Positions 45,301-58,200 of a stretch of DNA of 64,000 nucleotides are shown piece after piece. The translations under genes and the position numbers were made by a program. Source of the DNA: Pleodorina starrii (Eukaryota; Chlorophyta; Chlorophyceae; Chlamydomonadales; Volvocaceae); contig BRXU01000007.1 of the NCBI GenBank assembly GCA_030267565.1, positions 2,356,001 through 2,420,000 on the forward strand. The letters are read 5' to 3'. How positions within the stretch are numbered: the first letter of the stretch is position 1; every line of letters starts with the position of its first letter. Under the pieces are notes generated by a model. That model was not told the DNA's origin and did no database searches. It saw only the letters and a program-made list of their open reading frames with translations.

Positions 45301-48300
45301 CGCAACATGGCGGTTGCCCAGCCCATCCCGCGCACCAGCTCCTTCTTGGGCCCACGCTTCTTCGGATCCGCCGGCGCGCACACGGGCAGCATCGCCGCCG
45401 CCGCTGGCGGCCACGTGGCCTCCTCCCGCCCGTCCTCCTCCGTCGCCTCCCTTCCGGGCAGTCCCCACTCCCGCGCGCTGGCCTTCGCCTCCTCCCTCCG
45501 CAACGCGCCCATGGGCACTCAGATGCTGGCGGAAGGCAGCCGCCGCAGCAGCCTACAAGTGTCACGCCCGCACTCGCGCGGCTGGCTGGCGATCGAGGCA
45601 GTGCACGCGGCGGGGGCGGCGGCCCCGGCTGCGCCAGGCAGCCCCTATCTGGGCGCCTCCGCAGCGGCATCGCAGAAGCAGCATCTCCGTGCCGTCAGCG
45701 GCCGCAGCCGCGGCATTCCGCCGGCGGCGGCGCGCGACTTCTTCCTGAGGTCCCGGCGCAGCGTCGATGTGGGCCACGCAATCCGGATTGCCACTGCCAG
45801 CAGGACCGCCGCGTCGGCCTACAGCCTCGGCGAAGACGCTCGGTTGCAAACGGAGATCATGCCGGACACGATTACGGCGGCGGCGGCGGCGGCAGCGGCG
45901 TCGCCGCTGCCCCCGCCGACACCCTATCTGTCGCAGGGCACCACGGCCGCGGCGGTGCACTCCGTGGCGTCGATGCCGGTGCCGGCGTGCCTGCTACGGG
46001 GCGGCGGCGGCAGGGGCGGCGGCGGCAGGGGCGGCGGCGGCGGTGACGGCGGCGAGGAGGCGTGCGTGAGGGACCCCCAAGGCGGCAGAGCATTCCTCTC
46101 GCAGACGTTCCAAGCTGACGATCTGCGCTGCGCCACGGGCACCACCGACGCCATCACCGTTGCCGTGCCGCCGCTGAGTGACGGCACTGTGGCGGGCGCC
46201 GCAACCGACGGCGTCGAGGAACCGACGGCCAGCGGCCGTGGCGGCGCCGACAGCGCAGACGCCGCGCGGCGGCCAGCGGCGATAGCTGCGTCGCATGGCG
46301 GCCAGGCGGCGCCACACGCACCACCCCTGGAGCAGCAGGACGCGCAGAGCGTGCCTTTGGATGCCAACGCAGCACAGCCGGCCAGGTCTGTGCGGGCCCC
46401 CGCTGCCAGCAGCGGCCGCGTCAACTCGTGGAGCAACGCCATCCTCGCACGCATGGGCACCTTTCCGAGGTCATCGCGGCGGGCTGCGACTGCGGCGACG
46501 AGACAGCTGGCAACGGGTGGCGCGGCAGTCGGCCCGTCGGTCGCTGAGCTGCTGGGCCTAAGCACTGGCTCACTTGCGCCGACCCACGGGACGGCTCCAA
46601 ACGGTTCACAGCCGCAGTCGCAAGTACAGTCGCGCCATCAGCAGCAGCAACTGGAGGAGGCGCTGAGCGAGGGGCAGGAGCCACAGCAGCTGCCGCAGCC
46701 CGACGGTGTGGCGGGGCCGGAGGCGGGAGCAAGGTCGGCGCCGGCCGTGGCGGCGAGCCCCTTGCCGGGGGACTGCTGGCATGAGATTTGGGCCACGGCG
46801 GCGGTTGACCCCATCACGGGCGAGAGTGTGGTTGTTCTGTCGCAGGTGAGTGGGGAAGGGGGAAGCGGCGGGCTTGCGTCGTGCTTGCGGCGTGTCGTGT
46901 CGTGCGTTTGCGCTGGTCAGCCGTGCGAACGTGCGGAGGCGTAGACGGAGCTGGGGCGGGGCTGCGATACTGCGCTGGCGGGGGTCAAAGTGGTTAAACC
47001 GGCCGGGAGCCTCGCTGCGCCCATTGGGCCATATATATGTAATTACATGTAAAATTTTTATTATTTGTTACTTGTATTTGATTATATTACTGTCGACATG
47101 GCTGCTTATGGAAGTGGCGCTTGAACGCCGCACGTACTGTTGTACACCCGCCCGTGCCGTACACAGCACGACGTAACCGCCAAGGTGGTTGCTGAGCGGC
47201 ACCTGGCTTTGGTGATGGAGGCGGAGCACCGCCTGTTGGAGCAGCTCTTTCCGAAACACATCCTCACACACGTCACGGAGGAGTGGATTGCGGAGGCGGA
47301 GCGGGGGGCTGCAGGAGGCGCGGCGGCAGCGCCGCCAGCACGCCAGCCTGCTGCAGCCGCGGCTGCATCGGGCACGGCGCGGAGCGCCGGGCCCTGCGGC
47401 GGCGGCCACGGCGGCAGCAGCAGCGAGTGGCGACCCGTGGTTCGTGACTGCAACGCGTTGGCCACCTGGCATCCGCAGGTCAGGGCTGGGGGTGTACGGG
47501 TACGGTAGGTGTGTTTGGGCACGGTGGGAGGCTGAGGAGGTTGATGAAGGCGAAACCGAGATCACAAGCACGAAACTGTTGACGTGCGTTTGGGGCAATA
47601 ACCCTTGCGCAGTCATTCCTGATCCTTGGCACTGACCGCTGCCCCCCCGGCTGGTGGATGTGCCCCTTTTCGTCTGCAGGTGACGCTGCTGTTTGCGGAC
47701 ATCAAAGGTACGACGCAGCTCCGACACAGCTAGACTGGGCTGTATTGGGCTGTATTGGGCTGGGCTGGGCTGGGCTGGGCTTGTGAAGGCGTCCTTTTTG
47801 TGCCCGTCAGTCAGTCAGTCCCCAATCGTTCTTTCCTTCGTTTTTTGTCTACGCCTTGTATACAGCTCATCCATCAGGCTGGGGGCAATCGGCCCGTTTC
47901 GACCTAACACGGCCCGATATAATACTCAGTGCTCTCTACAAATCCCCCAGCATGTGCCAGCTGTACATGCGGCCTCCTGGCTCCTTGTTACCTTCCCCCC
48001 TGTGCATTTCCCTGGGCCCCGCCCTCGCCATGCGCTCCCCAGCCTTCCCCGTCCCCACCTCCTCCACCGTCCCTTCGCTGCTGTATCGTTTTTGTTGCCC
48101 CCGCCCCCGCGCCCCCTCCCTCCCCCAGGCTTCACGCCCATGTGCAAGCAGGTGACCCCCCGCGAGGTCATGACCATGCTCAATCAGCTGTTCAGCAGGT
48201 TCGATGCAATGCTGGACAAGTTCGGGGTGTTCAAGGTGGGGAGCGGGGGCGTGGGCATGTGGGCATGTGGGTATATGGGCAGGGAGAGGGAACGGGGGGT

Positions 48301-50339
48301 GGACTGGTTGGGCGTGTGTGGGGAAGCTGCAAGTGGAGTTGAGGGCATGAGAGGCCCCTGACAGGGACTGGGAGATACGAAGAAGCAAGCCTAATTCGCC
48401 GACCCCGCCCGGCCGGGGCCTGCGCGCCTGTCTGCTTTCCCGTTCCCTGACTGCCTCTCTGCCCCATCCTGCGCTCTCCCCTCCTGCGCTCTCCCCCACC
48501 CGCCCAGGTGGAGACCATCGGCGACTGCTACTTTGTGGCTGGCGGGTTGATCCAGGAGGACGAGGACGGAATGGCGGCGGTGCGGGACGGGGACAGCAGG
48601 GGCGACCCGCTGCACGCGCACAAGGTCTTCATGTTCGCAAAGGTGGGTGGAGCCAGGGAGGCAGCCAGGCAGGCAGGCTGGCAGGGGATGCAGGGGATGG
48701 CGGCGCGGCGTGCGGCACACCTACCTGCAATGTCGTCAGGATGATTTCGGGCTACTGCTACTTCTGCGGGTCGAGTGCGCGGACATTGTTAAGCTTGCCC
48801 ACCTCAAACGTGATAACTTGCACCCTTCTTGCACCCTTCCCTTCCCCGCCTCCGGCTCCGCCCCCCTGCCTGCCCCTTTGTTGCACAACATACATACTCG
48901 GTGGGGCCCCCGCATACGGTAACAGCCGCAGTTGCCTTTGCCGCGGTCGTTACATTTGCCCTTATCCCCTACGCCCGTGCCCCCTCCGCCCCCGCCCGCC
49001 CGTCCACCTTCCCACGCCCGCCCCTCCGTCCAGGCCATGCTCGCCGCCGCCCGCGAGGTGCGCATGCCGTCCAGCGGTGAGCCCGTCCAGATCCGCATCG
49101 GCATCAGCAGCGGCCCCGTGGTCAGCGGAGTGGTGGGCACCCGCATGCCGCGATTCTGCCTCTTCGGAGACACAGTCAACACGTGAGTGGCGCGGTGGGC
49201 GGTGCGGGGTGCGGGGTGGTGATCGGCGGTGAGGGATGTTTGGGAAGGCAGAGGCAGTAGCCGGAAAGAAGCCGACCGGTGGGAAGATGGGGACGCTTCT
49301 TTCACCCACTACCTTCCGTCGCCTTGTGACGACCCTGCGGCCCTCGAGCCGATGCTTCCTCGGCTGCTGCTGCCCGCTTGTTGGATAGGTTTGCAGCAGT
49401 TCCTGATGCCCGCCGCGCTGGCCGCCCATGCTCGTTGCCCGTACTTGCCGTACTCCTCAGGACGAGCCGCATGGAGAGCACCGGCCAGCCGGGGGCCATC
49501 CACGCCAGCGAGTCCGCCTACGCACTGCTCAAGTCGGAGGCGTGGGAGGCCACGGGCGGGATAGAGGTCAAAGGTGGGGCGGGCGGTAGGGGTTAGGTGG
49601 GGGCCAGGGCTGGGCGCCGGGACGGAAACGAACGGGGCCAGAGAGATCTGGTTCGACGGGTTTGAGCCTTCGCGAGTGTTTTCATGAGTAGTTGCCGTAC
49701 CACCACCGACGAGCCGATTCCGCTCTCGGCAAGTACACAGAAAACCTTGGTTTTCTTCGTTTCACTCAGAAAACCTTCAGTTTGCGACATACCATCCATG
49801 CATGCCTTCCTGGAGCGTCGGCATTTTGCACCAAACGTTAGGTTCCATCTCCCTTTGTAACTGTTCTGCGCGGCCGCACGCCCACTTGCGGTTGTGACCG
49901 TCGTTGCTTTTCGGTTGCGGCAGGCAAGGGCCTTATGCAGACGTACCTGTGGCGGCCCATCCTGGAGGCGCGAGGTACGACAATGCGGCAGTTGCCAGCC
50001 AGCTCAGCATCGGCGGCGGCGGCCGCCGCTGCCGCACTGAAGCTGCGGCATCACGGCGGCGGCCTGGCGCCGAGTACGGCAGGCGGGGAGGTGCCGTACT
50101 CACCGAGCGGCGGCGCCGCTGACAACGCGCAGGTCGCGGCTCTTGCTGCTGCCGCCGCTGCCACGGCCTACACTTCAGGAACCGTAGCCAGTGCCGCGGC
50201 CACTGCTATTGCAAACGCGGTCGCAGCGGCTCTTGGTACCACGGCCGATACGGCGAGCGCGAAGCCGACGGACGCGAGTAATGCGGTGGATGACTACAGC
50301 GACCCGCTTGTTGCGATGCTGCTGAATCACGCAGACTGA
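42335..50339 (+). CDS. PAS-linked class III guanylyl cyclase, copy A
   Basis: Eleven exons join in frame to 1,592 residues: 42335-42628, 42723-42954, 43398-44168, 44624-46845, 47167-47478, 47680-47707, 48129-48235, 48508-48642, 49034-49182, 49461-49573, 49924-50339. The first half of a PAS fold lies at about residues 110-177 ([20 protein letters not shown], then GGRWRGIVRVP). Its second half ([20 protein letters not shown]) is at about 1147-1185, after a ~970-residue Ala/Gly/Pro/Ser insertion. A linker helix ([20 protein letters not shown]) leads to the catalytic domain: [12 protein letters not shown] (metal Asp1284), [15 protein letters not shown] (purine Glu1324, metal Asp1328), [31 protein letters not shown] (Cys1409, Asn1416, Arg1420). 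Glu plus Cys at the base-reading positions indicate GTP to cGMP. No transmembrane segment was noticed. An Ala-rich tail ends the protein. Paralogue of the gene at 55262-62502. Confidence 0.9.
47031..47095. repeat. AT-rich island in cyclase A intron
   Basis: About 65 bp, over 80 percent A/T (TATATATGTAATTACATGTA and onward), in the otherwise GC-rich intron 46846-47166. The matching intron of cyclase B (59405-59652) lacks it. Confidence 0.85.
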
Positions 50340-50421
50340 ATTTTGCTCTCACGCGATCATTTGTTGCGTCGTCGGATATGTGGGACTGAAACATACAGTT
50401 TGGGGGCTCATCATCAGCACG

Positions 50422-50426
50422 TGTAA
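50422..50426 (+). terminator. TGTAA polyadenylation signal, cyclase A
   Basis: TGTAA 83 bp after the stop codon, in sense orientation and normal distance for a chlamydomonad gene. Confidence 0.7.
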
Positions 50427-51945
50427 TCATATGTTGTATGAAGGTCGTCTACTTGCTGGACGAATTGGTTGCTGATTTTATTGGTTGAACGATGCAGGTC
50501 CGTATGCTTTGTGCATAAGGGAACAATTAATCTGAGTTTCCGGTGATCTTACTGAGCGCGGAGAGAAGAGAATCGTGGAAGCAATGGCCATAACCGAAGA
50601 TTGCGATTGAAGAGAGCGAGGCATTGTATCGTTGCCCGGAAGGAGCGCGACGCACTTTGGCGCCGGCTAGTTCTGGAGCCGTCCTCTCCCCGGCATTGCC
50701 GTACGTGGTAGATGCCATAATATGTTGTTAACTTCGGTGATGGTGCCTATGCTGGCAGGTAGTTCGGTTTTATGCTGTTGATGAGGCCGGGAATCTTGTG
50801 CGGCATGAGAATAACGTCCGTGTCACTGAAGAACTGCGCAGGAGTTTCCAAGCATATGCGCACGCGCTCGTACATGCATATACGCGCGGGCGCAACAAAA
50901 ACTCGCTGCGGTTTCTATAAATCGAGGGTAGGCTCTGAGCACGGCTGGGGTTGTTTTGTGATGAGCGGGATTTTGAGAAGTCGCGGGGTGGTGCTCAATA
51001 AGAGGTGTGCCTGCGTGTGTGCTTTCCTCGGCAGTAATCACCGGTCCGTAGACCTTTCCGGCCAAGCCGAGCCCCACCCGCATAAAAGCCACGTACAAAC
51101 TAAGAAGGCTGTTCTTCCAATCAGTCGATGTCGTGCCGAGTGCGGGCGAAACGGTGTGCTGGGATGTACGGCAGTGGGGCGTCAAGTCGCGGGATGGTGG
51201 GTGAGCGTGTGTCCTCGATGTGCGTGTGGGTCCGGCGGCCATCAACGGGCGCCAGCAGCGCCCGTCGCCGTTGCAACGCCGTTGCGGTGCTTTGTTGAAA
51301 TCTGGTAGCTCGAATGCTTGGGACAATCTATAAGGTCCGAAAAGCTAGAATACAGTGAAGGATAATGAGGTGCATGGTCCCTACCGGGCTTCGAATGCAC
51401 GGCGTTGGTACGCTCGGTCTGCACGAGCCCGTAAGCCACCGTTGTTGGCCGCTCTCGGCAAGGTGTGCAGAAACGGCACAGCTGAGTGGACGAAGCAGCC
51501 TGTCAGTTAGACGTAGGGGCTTTTTGACCGCACGCCCCATGCGGGCGGGCGCGCCTGTCCACTCGATGACGCGGGGTACTACAGTGTACGGCAATGGCGG
51601 ACGGTTGCTGTACGGCAGGAGTGCAATAACAGCCACTTGGCATGATGTCGCCAATGTTGAGCCTTAGAGGTTGGTGGTCAAACCTTGGCTCCTCTGTCTG
51701 GTGGTTTTGGTGAAGTTGCCGATGGGTGCGTTTGGTTGGTGGTTTTTTTACCGGTGTGGTTTGGTTTTAGCGGTTTTGTGCGCAAACGCACGTCCCTTCA
51801 TCTGGGATGAAGCTCCTCCATGTTTATCCCTAGAGGAAACTGCGATGATTGTTGCATCCATTCATATTTTGCAGAGCGGAGTGCGCAACGCGGCACGTTG
51901 GGGCGGCATGGCGGCTTGGCGCGATTCTCGGCCTGCCGCACCCTC

Positions 51946-52045
51946 GTGTGCGTGCGTGCGTGCGTGCATGCGTGCGCGCGTCGAGTGCGTGCGTGCGTGC
52001 GTCGAGTGCATGCGTGCGTCGAGTGCGTGCGTGCGTGCGTCGAGT
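51946..52045. repeat. (CGTG)n microsatellite with CGTCGAGTG spacers
   Basis: Runs of GCGT separated by four to five GTCGAGT interruptions, giving a higher-order period of about 20-30 bp. Alternating purine-pyrimidine sequence of this kind can adopt Z-DNA. Confidence 0.9.
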
Positions 52046-52315
52046 GTTCTGGCCAGCAGCCCGTTGGTTCGTGTCCCTTTACCTGCAAATGGATGCAGGA
52101 TGTGTCAAAGCCTGTGCGTCTGCCCGGAATGAAGACGCAACAAGCTTCTCTTCGCTGCTGCTCCGCCAGGCGCTTATTGTGTTGGGGCCGTCATTGTAGA
52201 TGCGGGAGAATGCCTCAAGATAGAGATGCATGCAGTCCTGCCTGTGGCTTGGTGCACTTGATTACGCGAGATGTTGAAGTTCGCCTGGTGACACGAAGAG
52301 CTCGGAGCAGCTCCT

Positions 52316-52361
52316 GGATGTGGGTGAGGGTGTGGGTGAGGGTGTGGGTGTGGGTGTGTGG
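52316..52361. repeat. (GTGGGT/GAGGGT)n array
   Basis: Hexamer-based G-rich tract of about 45 bp, preceding the 15-bp minisatellite. Confidence 0.85.
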
Positions 52362-52430
52362 AATCGTGTCCGGAACTTCGGATGCTGTACTTGGGATTGG
52401 TGATGGGGTTGCAGGACCACCCCCTGTTTG

Positions 52431-52681
52431 ATGGGGTTGCGGGTGATGGGGTTGCGGGTGATGGGGTTGCGGGTGATGGGGTTGTGGGTGATGGGGTTGT
52501 GGGTGATGGGGTTGCGGGTGATGGGGTTGCGGGTGATGGGGTTGTGGGTGATGGGGTTGCGGGTGATGGGGTTGCGGGTGATGGGGTTGCGGGTGATGGG
52601 GTTGCGGGTGATGGGGTTGCGGGTGATGGGGTTGCGGGTGATGGGGTTGCGGGTGATGGGGTTGTGGGTGATGGGGTTGCG
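52431..52681. repeat. 15-bp G-rich minisatellite, about 17 copies
   Basis: Unit GATGGGGTTGYGGGT, varying almost only at Y (C or T). The array is bracketed by a direct 17-bp repeat GGACCACCCCCTGTTTG at 52414-52430 and 52682-52698. Because 15 is a multiple of 3, all frames stay open on both strands (GDGVA on plus, PATPS on minus); none is supported as coding. Confidence 0.95.
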
Positions 52682-55261
52682 GGACCACCCCCTGTTTGCA
52701 CGAACTTTTAGAGAAACCGCCGGATGACGCGAAGGGTGTGTGTGTGTGTCAGTTTGGCAGGTGAGGCAGTTGGGGACGCTAGAGCGCGACCGCCAGCGCC
52801 CTTACATGTACCGCAATTGGGAAGGGGGGGGCGCGGTACCCGGGGCATGCATTTGAAACTGCGTTTCTGGGAGCTGTCAAGCGCCTCCGTTCGCTTGTAT
52901 GGGGGGAGACTCCGAAAGTTCGGGAGTCGGTTGGGGAAGGAACATCCAGTCCTGTGCATGGGTGTGAATGCATGGGCGTATCTGAGTCAGTGGGTGTGCC
53001 CACCGCTGGACTAGCTGAACCCCAGCCGGTGCACCTACCTGGGCGGGCCCCGAGTGAGGCCCTACCGGAGGGCGAGGGGTGAGGGGTGAAGGCTTGCAGG
53101 CGGCAGGACCGTGCGCGGGATAGGGGATCGTGATGCCCGTTACGCTCGTGCACGGCCTCCTCATGGTGGGCCCCTCATTTCATACAAAAGCATCCTACAT
53201 CAGGCCGTTGGGTAAGGTGGTGTGGTTGCCAGCATTTGCTTACAGCAGGGCTTTATGGAGCTGTTTGAGCGAGCGGCCTCGGCCTCATTTAGTACTGTGG
53301 GTACCGTGGTAGGGGCAGCTGCTGCTTGTGTTCCCGGTTTGCGGGATGAATGCAGACCCAGCTTGCTTTCGCCCACTGCGTGCGGTTCTCTGTTCGATTG
53401 ACTTGTCCCACATTATGACAGTGCTTGCAAATTAAAAATATGCAAATTTGAAAAAAATGCATACGCGCACATGTTGCACATGTTTATGGGGTGGGACAGG
53501 AGAAAGGAGCATAGGAAGCATCACAGTTGTTGGGTGTGCTTTACTTTTGCCTTGGCCATCTCCGGTAGGTGCAGTGCACGGCGGGCCAGCTGGCCCGTTG
53601 GCTTTACTCCTCTCACGGGTCGGGAGCCCACCCATTGTAAACAGCCACAACAACAGCGACATCGACCCGGAAGGCAGTACGGTAGCCGCACTTCCCTCCT
53701 GTTCCCTCCGCCGCTAGCTCAGCGCTGCGCTGCACTGCTATGCGCACTGCGATGGGCAGTGGGCAGTGGAGTTTCGTTGGCATGGCTGAGCCCGTTCGCT
53801 ACCGAAGGGCAACTGTCCAAAACCCGTTGGGAGCAGCTCGCGAAACCGTGTGTCCTGAAGTGGAGAACTGGGGGCGCGCCCTCGATGCCGCCCTTCCTGA
53901 CAGAACGTTTTGATCGTTGCGTTCGACCCACTTAGCAAGCTCAGCGCTGTGCTGGCGCCGCCACCGGGCTCCTGGGTCCGAAGGTACGCTCGTCGGTTTC
54001 AGCATGTGAGTAGAGCGCGCGCTGCCTCTCCAGGTACGGTAGCAAACTCGAGGCGGGCACAAAGAAGGTATATGCGGCGGGAGAGCATTCAGGTGCTTGG
54101 GGGAGGGAAGGGGGTCCGGCAGCGCAAGTGCAGCTGCGACGGCGCTGGTGGCCGCGAAACGTTTCCCGTAGTCTCTCGCCCGGATACGGTACCTTCCATC
54201 AACCGGCATAGGTTCTGGCCGGTAGTGCCACTATGGGCAGCAGTGGAGCATAGTTCTCAAGACAGTGCCCCTTTTGGTGCACGCACGATGTAGATGTACG
54301 GCCACACGAAAGAAAGGGCGCCCCGCTGGCGCCACGACGGGACGGGGCCGTTGCACGTAAGGAGCGCGTCAACTGTTTAACCCGACGGTTGACGACTGGC
54401 AGCGGCTAGGGCCTTTGAAATGCTGGGCGCGCAGGGTGAAGCTCGAAATGTTACAATGTGGAGTGGTTTTGGCGACAAGTTCTCAGAGTCCAATGCCAAA
54501 TGGTTTTGACCCCGCTTGGACCATCACTACGGTTGGTTGCGCTTTGCCTACGCTAGGTGTGCATGTGACACTTTCCTGGGTTTTTACAAGTATTATGCAA
54601 AGCCACTTTGCACATGTGACAAACGCTAGTCTTGACGCGCTTTTCTTCGAACTATCCTCTGGGCAATCCTGCAAAAGCAGTCTACAGAGAAACAACAATC
54701 TTTAAGGAAAATATAACTAAAATAATGGTGGGCTGCATTCAGGAACATAATGGTTGGCGGGTACCGTGATGGTACGAAGTGGCACGATTCGAAAACAAAT
54801 CACTCAGCATTGAGGTGACTAGAGAGATTCATTAACAATGTCGTTTAAGGTGTTGAGGCAGTTGTAGGGAAGGAATGCGGAGAGTCCCGCGACACGAGCA
54901 CACGACCACACGAGACTGCCCAGATTGGTACGAATCCCCCTGGTTGCGAAAATCTACAATTCTCAGCCTACAATAAGGTGAAGACATTCTGCTCTACACA
55001 GCCATCCCGCAGTTTTTTGTTTGGAGGTGCAGGCATGAGAAAGCAAGTTATGGCCCTGGTTGGATAGTTAAAAAAAAAGCCAACCTTGCGCCATGTTATT
55101 GTATAGTAACGTTTTTAGAATCTACCCCATAACATGCAGTTAATAGATTTCAATTAAGTGTTGCTCGCGAAGATTTCGGAAAGTACGCTCCGCTGCGAGC
55201 ACTTATCGCAAGCCGAGCCTGGGGCAACCCCATTCTGTATACCTTCCACGAGTCGTAAAGT

Positions 55262-58200
55262 ATGGTATTTAAGACTTTCCTTAGCTGTTTCAAGGGCGCG
55301 CCCAATGTTCAATGTGCCGACGACTGTCGCCTGTTATCGACTCCGGCCATTGCCGCGGCGGGACGTCACAACAGCGCACAGGAGCTGGAGTCAGATCCCG
55401 GCAAGAGTGACATTTCATATATTACAACTTTTGCAACGGATGGTGGTTTGGGGATCCAAGTTTCAGGCACGCCCTTGAGAACTGCCGCCAACTGGCCGGT
55501 GAACACAACCCTCCTGCCCACGACCAACCAGCACCAAACGACAAGTTGTCGGGTCCTGCAATCGAGCAGCCAGGCGCTGCAGGTAAGTTATGACTCATAT
55601 GAGCACCTTCCAAGTAAGCAATCCTTTTTAAGGGGCCGGGCGTTCCTCGCGTCCTTCCCACGGTAACTCCGTCGCGCCTTCCTTGGTTTCAACGACCCGG
55701 TGCAATCCTTGTGTGCGCTAGGTTGCTGACATGTGACGTTGGGTGTTTGTTGCTGCAAGGCTGTGGGATTCGACAGGGGGTCAGGCGGCCCGGTTGACTG
55801 CCCACTGCTGCAAGCTGCAACCTCTGAGCCGTTGCTCTCCAGCGGATGCATCTGCTCGGCTGGGAACGGGGGCGGTTAAATTTCCCTCAACCGTTCGGTC
55901 GCCCGCGGATCCCTTGCGCTCCGCAGGCTGCTTCCCGAGACTCCCTCATCTGCGCGCACGTCCCAGCTGCCATCACCGTGTTCAATCGCCTGCGCGAGCC
56001 GATCCACCAGAATCCCGCCTCCGCTCTGCTTCATGGCTCGGTAGCGCAGCCGTTCGGTTGCTTGCCCCCGGGGGCCCGGGACAACCGTGACGCCCGCCTC
56101 CTGGAACGGATCTTCGCTCTTCAGCCCGACAAGTTGGAGATCATGTGGCTCGAGGTTATGGGGCCCGGCGGCGGCCGCTGGAAAGGTAAGGAGTGGGGCC
56201 GGGCGCCGGGTCGTGCGAAGCTATCTAGAAACTGCCCAAGCGCCTCTTCGCCGCCCGTTGCGGTTATGTATCGCCTTCTGTCACAACCCGGCGAAAGCTT
56301 GAGTCGGCAGGGCTCGTTGGTGCGGGTCGTGGCTCTGCGATTGCGGCTGAGCGATCCTAAAAATGTCGAAAGTGATGCGCTACAGCTGCCAATTCGGAGT
56401 TTCAGACCCACCCTTGGTCCGTAACGTTTTTGACATATCGCAGTTTCGGTTTTCCCGGTTTCAAATCTCATGGTTCCGGAGCTCGCGGTTTCTTGACCGC
56501 GGGAGTGGGCGGCGGCGAATGCTCTCCCTGCGCGGGGAAGCGGGGTCACTTGCCGCCCTGTCGCCCTCCGTCCTTTCAAACGTCACTTCAAGCGCCAGCC
56601 GAACGAGCCTCGCACCTCACCACACCGCACGTGCCCACACACGATGCGCCCCACTCCTTCCCACCTTACCCCCTCACCCAGACGCACGCTGCCGTGCCGC
56701 CGTGGTTCTTTTCGTTTCCCATGTTTCCGGCCGCAGGCATCGTTCGGGTGCCGCCGCAGCCGCCGCTGCCTCGGCCCGAACCGGCGCTGGTGCAGGATCA
56801 CGATGCTGCCGCCGCCGACAGCACAGCAGCTTCGCCCACAACGCCGGTCCAGCAGCAGCCATGGGCGCGATTGCCAGGGGAGCCGTACAGCGTCAGCGGG
56901 AGCCGAATAATGACGGGGGAGTCGAGGGAGGGCGGCGGCGGCGGCGACACGGACGAGGGCGGGGCGCATGGCGACGGCTGCGCCGGCATCCGCGCATCCC
57001 GCGATGCCCGCATCGCAGTCGGCTCTCCCATTGGGGGCCTGGGAGGGGTGGCAGCAGCGATGCCAGCGGCGGCGCCGGCGTGGCCAAACAGCGCAAGCGC
57101 AGGCTGCAGCCTGTACGGCACTGCTCCGGACCCACTGCGCCGTACAGCGGCAGATGACGTACTTGCGGGACGGGCGGCGTCACGCCTGCGCTTAACCGAG
57201 CCTTTGGCGAAGGCGGTGAGGAACGGCGATGGATCGGGCCGACGGCGGCTGTCGGGCCGCGCCCTCCAACTGTCTTTCTCGCGTGCCTCGTGTTGCGAGG
57301 CCGCCGTGCCGCGGATCGCCGCCGTCGTCAAGTGCACGGGACGCAGCGGCGAGCCAGAACAGGCGTCACGAATAGCGAGCGGCAGCGGCGCGGGGCCTGG
57401 CGGACCGAGTGGGGTCGCGGTGCTGCGAACTGGCGATAGGCCGCATTCATCCAGTGGACGATGTACGGCGGCAAACGGTTTGTCAGGTGATGAGGGATGG
57501 AGTTGGTTATTTCAGTTATCAGTTGGGTCTTGCTCTCGCTTTCAAGACAATGTCGTTCGATGAAGAGGAAAGGTATGAGCTTAAAACCGACCTCCCACGC
57601 ACCCATTCCACTCGCTGCGCGAAGTTTGACCCGAAGTTTGACCCGCCGCCTCTCTAAACCTTGGTAACTCGGTTTTGTGCCATTGCTCCTTACAGGCTGC
57701 AGCACCACCACCAGCGACTTCTGCGGCCTGCCCACGAGCACACACTCCTTCAAGCGCCACTCCCTGCCCGACCAAGGCTGCGCCATGCGGCCCTGCGGGG
57801 CCACCACGTGCGTCACCGGCCGCATCAGCCCCTTACTGCTGGGTGTGACGTACCGGCACCCCACCAACACCAGCACCAGCATCAACACCAGCCCGCCACC
57901 GCTGCCGATACACGCGTCTCCAGTGCATACATCTTCCTGGAGGAACGGCGGCGGCAATGGAGCTGCCGCTGCCGCTGGAGGAGGCAGCGGGGCCGCCCAG
58001 CCCGCGCTTGCCGCAGGCAGCCCGCTGGATTGTCCCCTGGACTTCGATTTGGGCGAGATCCCCGAGTCCGTGGCCCCGGATACGTCCTACTCCCTGAGCC
58101 GAGGCTGGGATTCAACCTTAAACCCTCTCGCCACGAGTACCTTCGGCCTGACCCTGGGAGCCACAATGGATGGCCTCCCTGAGGCTGCCATGCCCCTGTT

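Larger units (their letters stand above)
50440..55261. other. Repeat-rich spacer between the two cyclases; no gene supported
   Basis: Includes three tandem arrays (listed separately), low-GC patches with A/T runs at about 53430-53460 and 54700-55160, and only unsupported open frames. The 5' flank of cyclase B holds TTGTATAGTAACG near 55098. Nothing resembling a third cyclase copy or fragment was found. Confidence 0.55.

Noticed and set aside
44469..45518. Long open frame on the minus strand opposite cyclase A exon 4
   Set aside because: It is the antisense shadow of a GC-rich, Ala/Gly/Pro-coding exon. The plus frame fits exon phases, flanking splice sites and conserved motifs.
52174..52701. 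Minus-strand frame with TPSPA repeats resembling a hydroxyproline-rich wall protein
   Set aside because: It is created by the 15-bp minisatellite, which stays open in every frame; there are no signal peptide, exons or conserved ends.
50440..55261. A third, decayed cyclase copy between A and B
   Set aside because: No fragment of PAS, linker or catalytic exons was found on either strand by eye.
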